Below are positions 11,131 to 22,472 of a stretch of 64,000 nt of DNA, piece by piece. This DNA comes from Anisus vortex (taxonomy: Eukaryota; Mollusca; Gastropoda; Planorbidae): positions 806,001 to 870,000 of the forward strand of contig OX421494.1 in the NCBI GenBank assembly GCA_949126835.1, in the 5' to 3' direction. Each line of letters opens with the position of its first letter. Within the stretch, counting starts at the first letter, position 1. A program made the translations under genes and the position numbers. Below the pieces are notes generated by a model. The model did no database searches and was not told where the DNA came from. It worked only from the letters and a program-made list of their open reading frames with translations.

Positions 11131-11884
11131 CCACCCACCCCCGCTTCCCCCAATCTTGCACTTGTTGCCCCTAACTTGAAATCCTGGTTACGCTAATTAT
11201 ATTGAGGTCAGTTTAAAATCTACATAACTGTTTTTAAAACTATTTTAATGTCTCAAAAACAAACATAATAATCATTTTTGGGAACAAAGTCACAAAGACA
11301 GTTTTGGAAGATTGGGCGAAGGAGCATACTTTATTTCATTGCTTACTGCAGCTCATTAGTTTGCCTACGTTAGTATTTTTAAAAAATCTTCCCCAGATCG
11401 CTTTATGGAAAAACCCGAAAGTAGATTTGTTTCATTTTCTCAGAGGAAAAGGTCAAATGAAATTGATAGTAGTCTCCCTTTTATGGGGTTATCCTTCCTT
11501 ATGCCTTGTAGGCCAGGACCGTTAGCAGAAAAATGTATAACAAATGTTATAGTCTATCACCCGTACAGATGCTTTTAAAATAGTCTCCTAAATAGTTAGA
11601 TACATTTTTATTACTAATAAACGTTCTTTTATAATCAATCTATAGCCACATTGACATGTTCACTTTTAGGGTACATTTCTAGCTCACACTAGATCTAACA
11701 AACTCGATGTATGTTTTTAATAATTCGTTTTTAAATTTAAAATAAGCCTAAATCACTATAATTCTATTATATAATGTTTTTAAAAAAAAGTAGATATAAA
11801 ATAAAGAAACCAAACACTTTGCTTCAAAAAATTGGGATTATAACTTTAATAATCCAAGAGACTTGTATGAATTTTTAATTTCAG
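11131..11884. other. Intron of member B, no gene seen
   Basis: Collinear with 38,430-39,230 of unit 2. The reading frame on the plus strand at 11,304-11,525 is not conserved in unit 2 and is not supported. Confidence 0.5.
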
Positions 11885-12056
11885 TTATCTTATAAGTTTA
11901 CAGACGTTCCTTCTAGATAGAAGATTATTACGTCCACTAGGCCCAAAACTCCTGCAGGGCGACAGGGATCCGTCGGTGGCAAAGATAGAACCCGCGACCT
12001 GCCAGTTGGTTTTTTGGTTGACAGTCCGGTGATCTAACCGCTGGACCAGCCGGCTT
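11885..12056 (-). mobile_element. tRNA-derived SINE (type 2) with a LINE-like 3' tail
   Basis: Minus strand: GCCGGCTGGTCCAGCGGTTA (A-box like), GCGGGTTCTATC (B-box like), then a body ending GGACGTAATAATCTTCT, a short hairpin and GTCTGTAA. The last 45-50 bases closely match the 3' end of the LINE at 45,060-47,806. Another copy lies at 56,755-56,908. The paralogous site in unit 2 near 39,200 lacks it. Confidence 0.8.
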
Positions 12057-12913
12057 CACTAGATATGATTTATCTTTTCGTTTTACATTAAAAATAAAGA
12101 TTGTTTCATATATATTTGAAGTTATAGTTACTGGTTAAAACAAAAGGAAAGAAATGACACATTAGAGTTACATGTTACAATATTTTAATACCAGGCCTAC
12201 TCTTTCAAAAAAGTTGTTTAATTATAAAACGGAGTTAAAGAATGTACAGACAAACTTTTACTTTTTACTCAACATAGATCGACACACAGAGTGAGCTAAG
12301 TTCTACAACCAAACTTAATATAAAAAAAAATTTAAGGAAAATAAACATAGTGAAAAATCGCTTTGAAAAGTGTTATAATTTGTGTTATTGTTATCGGCTA
12401 ACATATAGGTTACACATTTGAGGAAGCTGTGAGTTGTCTAAGAGACGCCTCTCCTTCCCCATGGCCATACACAATTATAATGCACACCCGCCTCCTACCC
12501 TTAAGCCTTTAAGGTGTTAAGCTTTAAGCCTTTAGGTATAGGCACTATTGGAGGCCTATATTTTATGGACAAATTATGGACAATCATTTGGATGTCGTTA
12601 TAATTAGCCTATAATGGATTTTCATCTACGTAACGAATTTTGTTTTGTTACCCTTGCTGATTGATAAGTCAACGGATTAAAACACTGTTTGCATTATAAA
12701 ATAAACTTTAACTTTTAACCTTAACGAGATTAAAAATAAGAATACAAAATTATTTTAAAAGTTAAAAAAGCGCTCGCCTTTCAACAAAAAATATTCTTAA
12801 CATTTCTTTTAGAAATAACAAAACAAAATGTTAATTTCTTTGTTCATCCTTTTAATATCAAATTGTTAATATTTAATATACAAGACTAATTAGAATATTA
12901 TACTTCTTATTAC
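12057..12913. other. First intron of member B
   Basis: AT-rich and non-coding. At 12,421-12,440 it reads gaggaagctgtgagttgtct, the uninterrupted version of the site where unit 2 carries a hAT insertion at 39,410. The donor of the first exon is at 12,913-12,910. Confidence 0.55.
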
Positions 12914-13040
12914 CTGACTAAGTTCGATGACGAGTTCGTCATCCCGGTATATTATATAGGCAGAAGTGTGTTGCTGAGTCGCCTGCATCGACCTTTTATA
13001 CAAGCTCAAGTGGGCGTGGATTAAGCCACAATCACGTGCC
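12914..13040 (-). promoter_or_regulatory. Core promoter and 5' untranslated exon of member B
   Basis: Minus strand: CACGTG at 13,033-13,038, a conserved CCACGCCCACTTGAG block, TATAAAAGG at 12,992-13,000, an expected start of transcription near 12,965, and an exon ending TTAGTCAG|GTAATAAG at 12,914. The same elements in the same order and spacing occur at 40,970-41,104 upstream of member C, while much intron sequence has diverged. This supports a functional promoter with an E-box-type site about 33 bp upstream of TATA. Confidence 0.7.
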
Positions 13041-13519
13041 GCGTTGCCAACTCTAATGTTTTTTGAGTACTAAGATACATGCAGACTGCAAACCCTACGA
13101 CCTAAATATCTAAATCAATTTTAAAAAGTGAATAAGTACAATATATGGTGGCGAGATTTAAAAGAATGTCTTAGATTGGTGTTTTTTAATTATTTGAATG
13201 AATGAGTTTCTAAGCTATTGAGTGTGTGAACACATTATTGTTTTTACGGTGCATTTGTCTTATGATTGGGTTTTAATGCATTGCCCACAGGGTCGGCTGC
13301 CTGGGGCGCAAAATTTGGGGGGGGGGGGGCGCAAAATTGGGATTTTTTTTATATGGGGACTAAAAAATTATAAAAAGCATTAACAATTGAAAAAGATGAA
13401 GGTTTAAGTTGAATGAATCTGACATTGCTGGTGTACGACAGTAATCTGAACTTAGAGCAGTTTCTCATCATCTAGAATCTAGATCCATGACTCAGTATCA
13501 AACCCTGAAGAAGTCATAA

Positions 13520-13793
13520 ACTACATTTACCAAAAAAATCTAAATGGATTTCCTAACATTTGTGTAGCCCTTCGTATTTTGCTTATGTTGCCACTTTCCG
13601 TAGCTAGTGCTGAACGAAGTTTTTCAAAACTTAAGCTAATTAAAATATATCTGCGTAGTACAATGTGTCAGGAGAGATTTGCGGGTCTGGCGACAATTTC
13701 AATTGAAAGTGAGATAGCAAGCTAGTTAGACACAAAAGCCCTCATTCAAGAATTGGTTAAGCAGAAAGCAAGAAATTTACCGTTATGGTTTTA
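13520..13793 (+). pseudogene. hAT transposase C-terminal remnant (dimerisation region)
   Basis: The plus strand encodes FPNICVALRILLMLPLSVAS, AERSFSKLKLIK and RFAGLATISIESEIA, the conserved C-terminal signature of hAT transposases (SVASAERSFSKLK). The frame is stopped by TAG just after IESEIAS. Only this end remains; the catalytic part is not visible. The protein would cut and paste its own element. Confidence 0.8.
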
Positions 13794-14007
13794 GTCTTTG
13801 GGTGTATAAATACTGTTAATCAGTATTTAAAAGTGACTTTTGGACCGTAGTTAAGAAAACAAAAAATCCAATATCAAGCCTTTGTGTATTTTTTTTAAGT
13901 GTTATAAAAACAGAAAAAAAGTATCTATAATCTAACTGTGAGTTTCGGTTTGTTAATAGAACTGTATATAATGCAGGCATAAAACCTATAAACCTATAAT
14001 TTCGTAA

Positions 14008-15057
14008 TTTTTCTACGCCGATGACACGCAACTGTACGATCATGCGGTCCCTCTTGATGCCCCTCGACTCGCAATCGCCAACGTCTATTCGTGGTCGGGG
14101 AGAAATGGGCTTAAAATGAATAAGGAAAAAACAGAAATAATCCGAATTGGAACCAAGAGAAATTTGGTCAAATTAACCGGTTCACAATCCATCTAGTGAT
14201 AAACTGCCAGGTGCCTTTTGTTAACAAAGTGAAGAATCTTGGTGTTTTACTGGATCCCACGCTGTCTTTCGACCAACATATATCTCATCTGTGCAGATGT
14301 CTATATCTACAGTTGCGTAGATTGGGCCAAATACGTCCCTATTTGTCCACTGACTCTGCAAAGACACTGGCAGTCGCTCTGATACTTTCCCGTATCGACT
14401 ATTGTAACTCCCTGCTAGTCGGCCTGCCCGAAGACAAAATCGCCAGGCTTCAGAGAATACAGACCAGTAATGCGCGCTTGGTCATGCGCAAAGCAAGGCG
14501 AGACTCAAGAACCGCCCTTCTTCGCTCGCTCCATTGGCTCCCCGTGAAAGCCAGAATTGAGTATAAAGTGGCGCTACTTTGCCATCAGTGCATTTTTAAT
14601 AACGAGTTTCCGTCCTATCTCAAAGAACTCATCACACCATATGTCCCTCAAAGAACACTTCGTTCTGCCAACTCATCGCTTCTGGAAAAGCCCCGTTTCT
14701 CTCTGACGACCGTTGGCCTTAGAGCCTTCTCAGTATCCGGTCCGAAGGTGTGGAATCTACTTCCCATTCAACTCAGACAAACAAGCTCCATTGATTCCTT
14801 CAAAAAGAACTTAAAAACTCATTATTTCAATATTTATCTTAATTAACATGCTTTAGAGCTGTCTTACTTATATGTTAGGTCGGTTATTTTGTTTTGGTTG
14901 TTTGATTTGTTCCATGTTTGTAAAGTTTTGAATCATTATTTAGTTTTTTATCTCTTAGCCTATAGATTGTATTCGTGTTCTGAGTTGTATGTTAAATGCG
15001 CTCTGAGCTTGCATTATGCTTGTTGGAAGCGCTATACAAATGTCATTATTATTATTA
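14008..15057 (+). mobile_element. 5'-truncated CR1/L2-like LINE 3' end
   Basis: Starts inside the reverse transcriptase at FYADDTQLYDH (14,013, still holding the catalytic YADD), passes a stop at 14,195, then an open frame 14,196-14,846 encodes the rest (FVNKVKNLGVLLDPTLSFDQ, SRIDYCNSLLVGLP, RSLHWLPVKARIEYKV, VSGPKVWNLLPIQLR). The 3' end reads gcgctatacaaatgtc followed by (att)n, the microsatellite-type tail of this LINE group. It is inserted in the hAT at 13,288-15,343. Related 3' ends occur at 23,088-24,115 and 51,330. Confidence 0.88.
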
Positions 15058-15526
15058 TATATCTAATGTAAAACTGTGTGTTATGTAACTTTTATAATAA
15101 TAATTTAGATTTCTAACTATTAATCTATAATGCAAAGCCATTGCTACTTTTCATTCAACTGTTCTATTTACATTTCATAGTCATCAATCAAAGGTTATAA
15201 AATAAAAAAATTTGTTGGGCTATCACAATTATTAACAAAAACACATTTTCGAAGTTCCATACCCGGCAAACCCAGCCGAAGGCACTTTAATGAAGGCACA
15301 GAATTTTTCGCCTTGGGGGTCAAAAACCCTAGAGCCGGCCCTGATAGCCCAGTAGACGGGCCCTAGCATATTCAAAACAATGTTCAGATGGATGAAATAT
15401 TACTTAGGCCTAATAATGATGCAACAGTTAATCATTTCATACTTTCATATATATTTTTTTGTCTTGCTCATCGATGGGTACAGGTTTATAAGCTTACTCA
15501 TTTGTGTTTTATCAAAGATTATTATA

Positions 15527-15785
15527 AGATGGACCGCTTGCTTTAATATTTCTGCTATTTGATGACTTGGAGGACTTCTTTTCGGTTTTGCCGATTCCCT
15601 TTTCCACTGTACACTTCTGTTTTATTTAATCGCTAGGATTTTCTCAATGAAAAATTAAAATCGAAAGTTGTAGGGCCTATAGGCCTACAGCGGAAACCTT
15701 TAAGCAAATTTAATGTAGGATAGCGTTATTAGAAGCGCACGGAAAAATTCATATAAGCTATAACAATATAGCAAGCGGTCCATCT
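15527..15785. mobile_element. Small non-autonomous element (MITE) with about 20-bp inverted ends
   Basis: AGATGGACCGCTTGCTTTAA at the left is inverted at the right (tatagcaagcggtccatct). Length 259 bp, no coding capacity. The paralogous segment in unit 2 (about 48,260-48,330) lacks it. Flanks carry a possible ttata direct repeat. The superfamily cannot be assigned. Confidence 0.6.
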
Positions 15786-15917
15786 TTTTATAGTCTTTGG
15801 TTTTATATCTTGCTAGCGTAGGCCTATTTCTCCGCGTTTCTTTGATAGCGTAAAAGTACAAATATAGGCCTAACAGAATCAATAAAACATAGTCAATCAG
15901 TAGTTTATGATGTATAT

Positions 15918-16544
15918 TGTTATGGCCCTCTTTATGATGACTATTATTACGACTCGTTAAATCGGATTCAATGAATATAGTTGTATCTTTATTAGAAGTC
16001 TCTAGATTCTGCTAATCTGTAGCCCAAGCTAGGGGTTCCTTGACTGACAGGTCTATGCAGTAATGTAGTTATATTCGTGATAATTATCTTCAACACCTTT
16101 CTCAACAACGATAGATCAAACAACTCCAGTTGTTGAATAAACAATTTTATTTAAATTGTAGACTCAATATAAACGATCAATAAACTTTATCAACTGATGG
16201 CAACATAAGTATTTCAACAAAATGACATTATATGTACAAGTATTAATATAGCGACTTCACTCTACAAACGTTTAAACTGAACTAACTTTAAGGAGGTCGG
16301 AACTTTACAAAGAAAACTATCATCGAAGATTCTACAGGGTCTTAATACGCATTTTAACCTCTTTCTCTATAATTACTACGATCCAGAATTATCCTCCAAT
16401 TTCCACGGGATTTGAACGAATTATTTTATTTAAACTGCCCTCAGGGCATAAAGGTCAAACCTTGGTCGCCTTGGACTCTGATACGCACTTGTTAAGAGGT
16501 CAACGCCTTACTACGTCATTCATTTATGACCGAGATTCGTAACA
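15918..16544 (-). repeat. 3' LTR
   Basis: 627 bp, TG...CA ends, partner at 21,617-22,243. One visible difference is caacacctttctcaacaacg here against caacacatttctcaacaatg in the other. Confidence 0.93.
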
Positions 16545-18715
16545 TGACCACCCTTAAAAGTTTTATAATTATTTCTTTTACATTTTACAATACCAAAAAA
16601 AATGTTAATTTTAAGGAATAATTATAAAAGAAAATATTCCGGGGAAAACAATACAGTTCAATTGGCTATCCCAATAATTCAATCGAACTGATAACAATAA
16701 CATATAATATATGCAATATAAGTTCATCTTATCAAATGGCTTAACTACAGTCATTCAATCATTCAATTTTTAATTCAAAACAATGGACAATTAAATTGTT
16801 TATCTAAATCTTGTATACAAGAAAAATACATAATCATTCTTAATAGATATAATATAATACAAGTTAATAACTTCTATTACATGAACATTCCACGTTAATA
16901 AAAACATCTCTCGTCCATTTAATTATAAACTAATATCTTTTACATTTGTAATCAAACAACAAAAGAAAAATCACTTAATGTCTATTCAGACACGACTTAT
17001 TTTTTTTCATAAGGAGAAAAAACTCGCTCTTGATGAAAAAATACTACTAGGCTTGACCTAATTACACAACAACACGATCATTGTCTCGACAGTATTTTTT
17101 TTCAGCCTGTAGGCTTGGACAACATTAGACAACTGTCGGTGACGCGACCCAAAATGTAGGTCAATTCCGCCTTTCTCTCTCTCTCTCTCTTTTTTTCCTC
17201 TCTCATTCCCAATTGATTCTAACAATATTGACATCGCTATGCAAATTTTTACCTCATCACCGCTTAGGTCAAAATCTCTACGCGACCAAAACGTTATCTT
17301 GACTAAATGAGCATTATTTAACAACCATTATCTCAAAATTAAATTCATTCATGTTAGTTTAAGGAAATTAAACATAGTCTGTTCCAGAATTAAAATAGTT
17401 TATAGACAATTTCATTAAAAATATTTCAATTTCTCATTTTACCATGACCTTTCGACGTCATTATTTTCTTTTTAAAAGAGTTCACATTGAAACATTCTAT
17501 CTTTCGTGCAGACATGGATTTACTTGAAACAAATTTGGTTAATTTACTTAATTAACTATCAATCAAAGCAGATTATATTATCTTCATACAATCTTAGTAC
17601 TACACAGTAAGTACTTATTTTCTTTAGATTACATCAAAGACATTTCAAATACAATATTATTGAAGTACAAAAGATAAAAGATTAGAATTTAAAGAGCATA
17701 GACTATATTTTTTTCAGACAGAAATCAATTTAACAATTTTTACAAAACAATTTCTGGTCTGAATGGTTCCATCTCCCAGCTTTTCAGTTATGGTAAGGTT
17801 GGAATCCATTGCTCTTTTCCATGTTCCACAAAGGTTTTATTCATTATTCATAGATTCTAGGTTCTCCTGTTCCTCACAGTGTTCAGGTCTACCCAATCTT
17901 TTGCTTGTCAGTACAATTCATTCAATCTACTTTAACTAATACAAAAAAAATATATTAGTTTTACAATCTTGACATGAAATCCTTAATTAATAATACATTA
18001 GTTGAACATTGGTGTGTCAACATTATAAATTCTCAACCATGAAATTCTCAATCATTCTGGTTTACAGTGTCAAGTCAGTGGCACATATCCTAAATTTATA
18101 CAAAACAAGGATAAGTCTTATTTTACATTAGTTTCACTTCTGGTCTGCCTTTCATGTAACAGTATCCTAAAAGTGAAAAATCATATTTAATACAGTTCTT
18201 GGAATTCTTTTTAGTCATAGTTCTGTCTCGCAGCAACTATTTTTACCCTTCATTATCATACATTCAATGATAATAGAACAAATGAATAAATTCACATAGA
18301 AGAAATTTGCATCTTGACTCAGTGCAATATTTCAACAACAGTACATGATAATATAAATCCATAGTACAATCATAAAACATTTCTCAATACTTTAGTGATA
18401 GAAAATTCTCTTTTCTTAAAACCATTTACATCTTTATCAATCAGATATCCTCTCTGCCAAATGTTTCAATTATCATTTCCAGAGATTCTCAAACATATCT
18501 TATAATCAGTCCACATTTATAATGTCCTCTGATTTAGAAACCAATTCTGCGGATAAAACTGATCTTTTTCTCTTATAGCAATTATTTTAAATGCTCAACC
18601 TAACAAGTTTGTTTAGAAATATCACACTATAATGATATTTACTCTAACAATACTTTTACTCAGTCCTTTTTCATCACAAGTAAGGGATTTAGTTTTAAAA
18701 TAGTAAGTTTGGTAA
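16545..18715 (-). other. Non-coding 3' part of the LTR retrotransposon
   Basis: About 2.2 kb of AT-rich sequence with no long frame and no recognisable envelope or polymerase domain; a CT-rich stretch lies at 17,165-17,205. A short frame at 17,324-17,058 on the minus strand is not recognised. Confidence 0.5.
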
Positions 18716-19046
18716 CTAACTATCAGTGAATTTGTCATTCAATTCATCCTGTACTCCAGGCATAAATTTTACAAATAAGAGTAACAATGTTAACAACATC
18801 AAGCTTTTTCCAATTGTTTTCAGAAGGTAAGGCTTTATCATTTTCAAATGATATAATATATTTGCCTTTCTTTCATCACACAACAATGGCATCTGCATGT
18901 GAGCAGTGTACAATTTTTTTTTTAACAAACACAGTTATGTCAGCCAAAAATTTTATGTACTTATCTAGGTACTTGATCAGCCCAAGGAGATCCAATTCGG
19001 TCTGCCATTCCTCTGGAAGTAGTTTAAGTGGTCCTCGGACAGTGGG
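18716..19046 (-). pseudogene. Degraded end of pol (integrase C-terminal region)
   Basis: Following the gag-protease stop, minus-strand frames encode a region ending KANILYHLKMIKPYL, reminiscent of the CHVNxLKPY stretch that closes integrase in Gypsy elements. The frame 18,928-18,716 covers it and then runs into unrelated sequence. The similarity is weak and judged by eye. Confidence 0.45.
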
Positions 19047-21443
19047 TCAAAAAATTGGTCCATAGGCTCCTCGACTTTCCGGATAGGATTCAGTTGACAT
19101 CTCCTGCTCCAGGCATAAGTTCTTTAGGACTGGATTGAAGAGTTCCGGGGCGAAGTTGGTCCTTCGATCTGTCGGTATGGATTGTGGTAACCCATAGCTT
19201 TTGATAGTTTCGGTCCAGCTCTCCGCACTCGTTTCTTCAGTGATGCTCCTCCAATCTTCATCTGTACCGGCAACTGCAGGTTTGCATTGTTGTTTGTTTA
19301 TGCTGTGGTCTATCTGTTCATAGACATCAGTAGTAGGAGTTTCTTCCTCGTCGACAGCTTTCTCATGTAGCTGTAGCAACTCTGGGTCTACTTTCTGCTC
19401 AGCAATCATTTCATTTTGTGATGACTTCTTTGATTGTTCATTTCCTTTCGGACAATCTTCAATCATGGAGAAAATAGTAGTATCAAGTTCCACTTCTTCT
19501 TCCTCTTTCTTCTCTCGTGGGAGAATTTCTTCTTTCTTTTCCTTTTCTTGTGAGAGAATTTCTTCTTTCTTTTTCTGTGGTGTCATACCATTTATGACAT
19601 CACCTACAGGATAAAGTTCTTTTTCTTTTCCTGTCTCCACAATAGGACTAGGGTCTGGATTTTCCTTCACAATCAGTTCAGGTCTCACCCTCCCTTTCGC
19701 CAAATCATTTGCTAGGATAACAGATATGCTTTCAACAGGAAGTTTTGATATTACTCCAACTGTCACATATCCTGTCACCAAGTCAGATGTGAGGTATATC
19801 CTATGTAGAGGTATTTCTTCTTTCCATTCAAAACCTCTCAATAGGACAGTCTGTCCTGTCAATGTATTATCATTCAATGGTAATACATCTTTAAGCAGCA
19901 GTGTTAATGATGCTCCTGTGTCTCGTAATATGTTTACGGACTTCAGTGGTCCTTCCTTTTGTAAGGCCACACAACCTTCACTAATGAACGGTTGAAAACT
20001 GCACAGGGTCTCTGTGTCAATTTTATTCTTCCCTTGACCATGACTTTCGGGTGTTGTTTCATCTTTCGATGACTTCAGACTCTTGTTCGAGTCAAAAATA
20101 CTTTGGTCTACTTTTTCGTCTCTGTGGACCTGGACAACCAATCCAATAGTAGCCATTCTGTATTTATAATCAGGATATTTATCCTCATTGTCTTCAGTTG
20201 TAGATTTCTCTACCTTCTGACTTTTGCTCTCAGGCAAATCCACCCTCAGTGTTTCTGGTTTAGAAGAATCTTTCTTCGAATTCAGTTCGTTTGTATTTTC
20301 GCTTTCTTGTACATTCTGTATTGGTTTATGGCTTGCACACATGACCACTTTGTTAGGTCTTTTGTCGCTTCGTATACTCCAACAGTCTTCAATGCTATGT
20401 CCTGTTCTTTTACAAAAAGTACATTGGACGTTTTTGTTGACAGGTCTTTTATTAACATCATTTTGTTTCACAAAATGCTCTTTTTCACGATGTTGTTGTT
20501 GTGTGTTTTCTGCTTGCCGTTGTGCCCTATTAAAATTCTTTTCACCAGCTGTCCTATGACACAGTGTATACTGTTCCGCTAAATCAGCAGCCTTATGTGG
20601 GTCAGTGATGTCACGCTCGGATAAATACATTTTTACATCCGGCCTCACTTTGTTAATAAAATCCTCTAACAGAATGATATCTTTCATTTCTTTTAATGTG
20701 GAGATATTTCTGGATTTTATCCACTGATCCATTAACTTTTCTTCCGCTCTAAGGAAGTCTAAGTGTGTTTGGTAAGGGGACATTGTGTACTGACGGAACC
20801 TTTTCCGATAACTTTCCGGTATCTGGTTGTACGCTTTCAGTACAGAGTCTTTTATGATTTCATAATCATTTAAATGCTCCTCTTCTAACAATAGAACACA
20901 ATCTCTTGCCCTTCCCTGAGTAAAAGCTGTTCTAACTAATATTCCCCATTTATCTTCTGGGAACTTAAAATCTCTGCAAGAAATTTCAAAGGTCTGGAAG
21001 AAATTAGCTATTTCACTTTCTTTATCAATGTAGGTAGGGACTAGCTTTTTCCATCTGGCCATCTCTACATCATTATCAGATTCTTTTTTAGTAGCTCCTA
21101 TCTTCGCTAGCTCTATTCTTTCCTGACTTTCTCTTTGACTTTTCTTATCTCTTTCCTGACTTTCTAGACGTCTTTGTTCCATCTCCATTTCCATCCGTTT
21201 CATTTCTAGTTGAAATCGGAACTGTTCGGACATAGTCTGACCTTCAACTTGATATCCCTCCGCGCTTGATTCTACTTTCATTTTTCCACTCGCAATCAAC
21301 ACATCTTTTATCTGCTGTGTCAACACAGTCCTCGATGGTGTAGTCTCAGTAACTTCTATCTTCAAGATCTCAGCGATCTCTTTTAACTTCTTTATTGATA
21401 AAGTTTTCAGAACTTCTTCTTCTGGATTTTCAATAAATTCCAT
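19047..21443 (-). CDS. Gag-protease protein fused to a partial integrase (Gypsy-like)
   Basis: 798 codons. Residues about 70-125 are a charged predicted coiled coil (MKRMEMEMEQRRLESQERDK). Residues about 130-310 look like a Gag capsid region (LEDFINKVRPDVKMYL, DLAEQYTLCHR). A CCHC zinc knuckle, CTFCKRTGHSIEDC, is near 341-354. A retropepsin-like active site, RDTGASLTLL, is near 506. An E/K-rich linker follows; the last 60 residues resemble an integrase (YGLPQSIPTDRRTNFAPELF) cut before its end. Reverse transcriptase and RNase H, normally between protease and integrase, are missing. Gag would package RNA and the protease would cleave it; the element would need replication enzymes from a relative. 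Integrase TDRGTNF is changed to TDRRTNF. Confidence 0.85.
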   Translation of the reverse strand: MEFIENPEEEVLKTLSIKKLKEIAEILKIEVTETTPSRTVLTQQIKDVLIASGKMKVESSAEGYQVEGQTMSEQFRFQLEMKRMEMEMEQRRLESQERDKKSQRESQERIELAKIGATKKESDNDVEMARWKKLVPTYIDKESEIANFFQTFEISCRDFKFPEDKWGILVRTAFTQGRARDCVLLLEEEHLNDYEIIKDSVLKAYNQIPESYRKRFRQYTMSPYQTHLDFLRAEEKLMDQWIKSRNISTLKEMKDIILLEDFINKVRPDVKMYLSERDITDPHKAADLAEQYTLCHRTAGEKNFNRAQRQAENTQQQHREKEHFVKQNDVNKRPVNKNVQCTFCKRTGHSIEDCWSIRSDKRPNKVVMCASHKPIQNVQESENTNELNSKKDSSKPETLRVDLPESKSQKVEKSTTEDNEDKYPDYKYRMATIGLVVQVHRDEKVDQSIFDSNKSLKSSKDETTPESHGQGKNKIDTETLCSFQPFISEGCVALQKEGPLKSVNILRDTGASLTLLLKDVLPLNDNTLTGQTVLLRGFEWKEEIPLHRIYLTSDLVTGYVTVGVISKLPVESISVILANDLAKGRVRPELIVKENPDPSPIVETGKEKELYPVGDVINGMTPQKKKEEILSQEKEKKEEILPREKKEEEEVELDTTIFSMIEDCPKGNEQSKKSSQNEMIAEQKVDPELLQLHEKAVDEEETPTTDVYEQIDHSINKQQCKPAVAGTDEDWRSITEETSAESWTETIKSYGLPQSIPTDRRTNFAPELFNPVLKNLCLEQEMSTESYPESRGAYGPIF

Positions 21444-21616
21444 TCTTTAGTTAAGAGATTTATAAAGTGGTAAATTTTTCCAACTTACGTTTTTCCAATC
21501 GGAAGAATACTTCAGCGTTATTAGACTTGCTCAGTAGGTCACTGCTCCAACACACAACACAACACAACTTGAATATATGCTTCACTATACAACTATATCG
21601 GACGAAGCCCGCAAAT

Positions 21617-22243
21617 TGTTATGGCCCTCTTTATGATGACTATTATTACGACTCGTTAAATCGGATTCAATGAATATAGTTGTATCTTTATTAGAAGTCT
21701 CTAGATTCTGCTAATCTGTAGCCCAAGCTAGGGGTTCCTTGACTGACAGGTCTATGCAGTAATGTAGTTATATTCGTGATAATTATCTTCAACACATTTC
21801 TCAACAATGATAGATCAAACAACTCCAGTTGTTGAATAAACAATTTTATTTAAATTGTAGACTCAATATAAACGATCAATAAACTTTATCAACTGATGGC
21901 AACATAAGTATTTCAACAAAATGACATTATATGTACAAGTATTAATATAGCGACTTCACTCTACAAACGTTTAAACTGAACTAACTTTAAGGAGGTCGGA
22001 ACTTTACAAAGAAAACTATCATCGAAGATTCTACAGGGTCTTAATACGCATTTTAACCTCTTTCTCTATAATTACTACGATCCAGAATTATCCTCCAATT
22101 TCCACGGGATTTGAACGAATTATTTTATTTAAACTGCCCTCAGGGCATAAAGGTCAAACCTTGGTCGCCTTGGACTCTGATACGCACTTGTTAAGAGGTC
22201 AACGCCTTACTACGTCATTCATTTATGACCGAGATTCGTAACA
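21617..22243 (-). repeat. 5' LTR
   Basis: Partner of 15,918-16,544, the same length. Promoter and termination signals should lie here, but I cannot place a TATA box with confidence. Confidence 0.93.
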
Positions 22244-22461
22244 ATATTTTTCATTAATTTAAGTAACATTTAAAGTGGGTCTTTAAAGAGCTGCAGTCAT
22301 TAAATTTACCACAGTCCCTACTCAACAGCAGTGTGGATAAACACAAAATGAGGTTATGTGGAGTGAGCTCAGAAAATCTGTAACGCCTAAATTATAGAAC
22401 AGTTTGTTTCAGATATTGAGGGAATCTGAAGAAAAAAAATAGAGCAGTTTAAGTTTAACTA
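22244..22461. other. Right end of duplication unit 1
   Basis: Matches 49,039-49,110 of unit 2 (tctttaaagagctgca, then cacagtccctact and aacagcagt). No gene. Confidence 0.6.
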
Positions 22462-22472
22462 GTTGGCTTCCA

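Larger units (their letters stand above)
13288..15343 (+). mobile_element. hAT-like DNA transposon with a nested LINE fragment
   Basis: Ends are CAGGGTCGGC (13,288) and GCCGGCCCTG (to 15,343), inverted to each other. Flanks are attgccca (13,280-13,287) and atagccca (15,344-15,351), an 8-bp target duplication with one difference, typical of hAT. Unit 2 shows the site without this element at 44,951 (gtgcattgcccagcaatag). It carries a transposase remnant and a CR1/L2-like LINE 3' end. A run of 13 G follows the left end. Confidence 0.85.
15918..22243 (-). mobile_element. LTR retrotransposon with gag-protease but no reverse transcriptase
   Basis: Two 627-bp LTRs (15,918-16,544 and 21,617-22,243) beginning tgttatggcc and ending gattcgtaaca on the plus strand; flanking target duplication atat. 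The coding strand is minus, so the right LTR is 5'. By eye the LTRs differ at about two positions, so the insertion is young. The 5.07-kb interior has one long gag-protease frame joined to a fragment of integrase; reverse transcriptase and RNase H are absent. A purine-rich tract (AAGGGTGG) precedes the 3' LTR. No canonical TGG primer-binding site follows the 5' LTR; the sequence there is ATTTGCGGGCTTCGTCCG. It interrupts unit 1 where unit 2 has its uninterrupted counterpart near 48,410. Confidence 0.92.

Noticed and set aside
20103..20582. Hydrophobic plus-strand frame of 159 codons
   Set aside because: Antisense of the Gag frame; its hydrophobicity reflects the Lys/Glu-rich sense strand.
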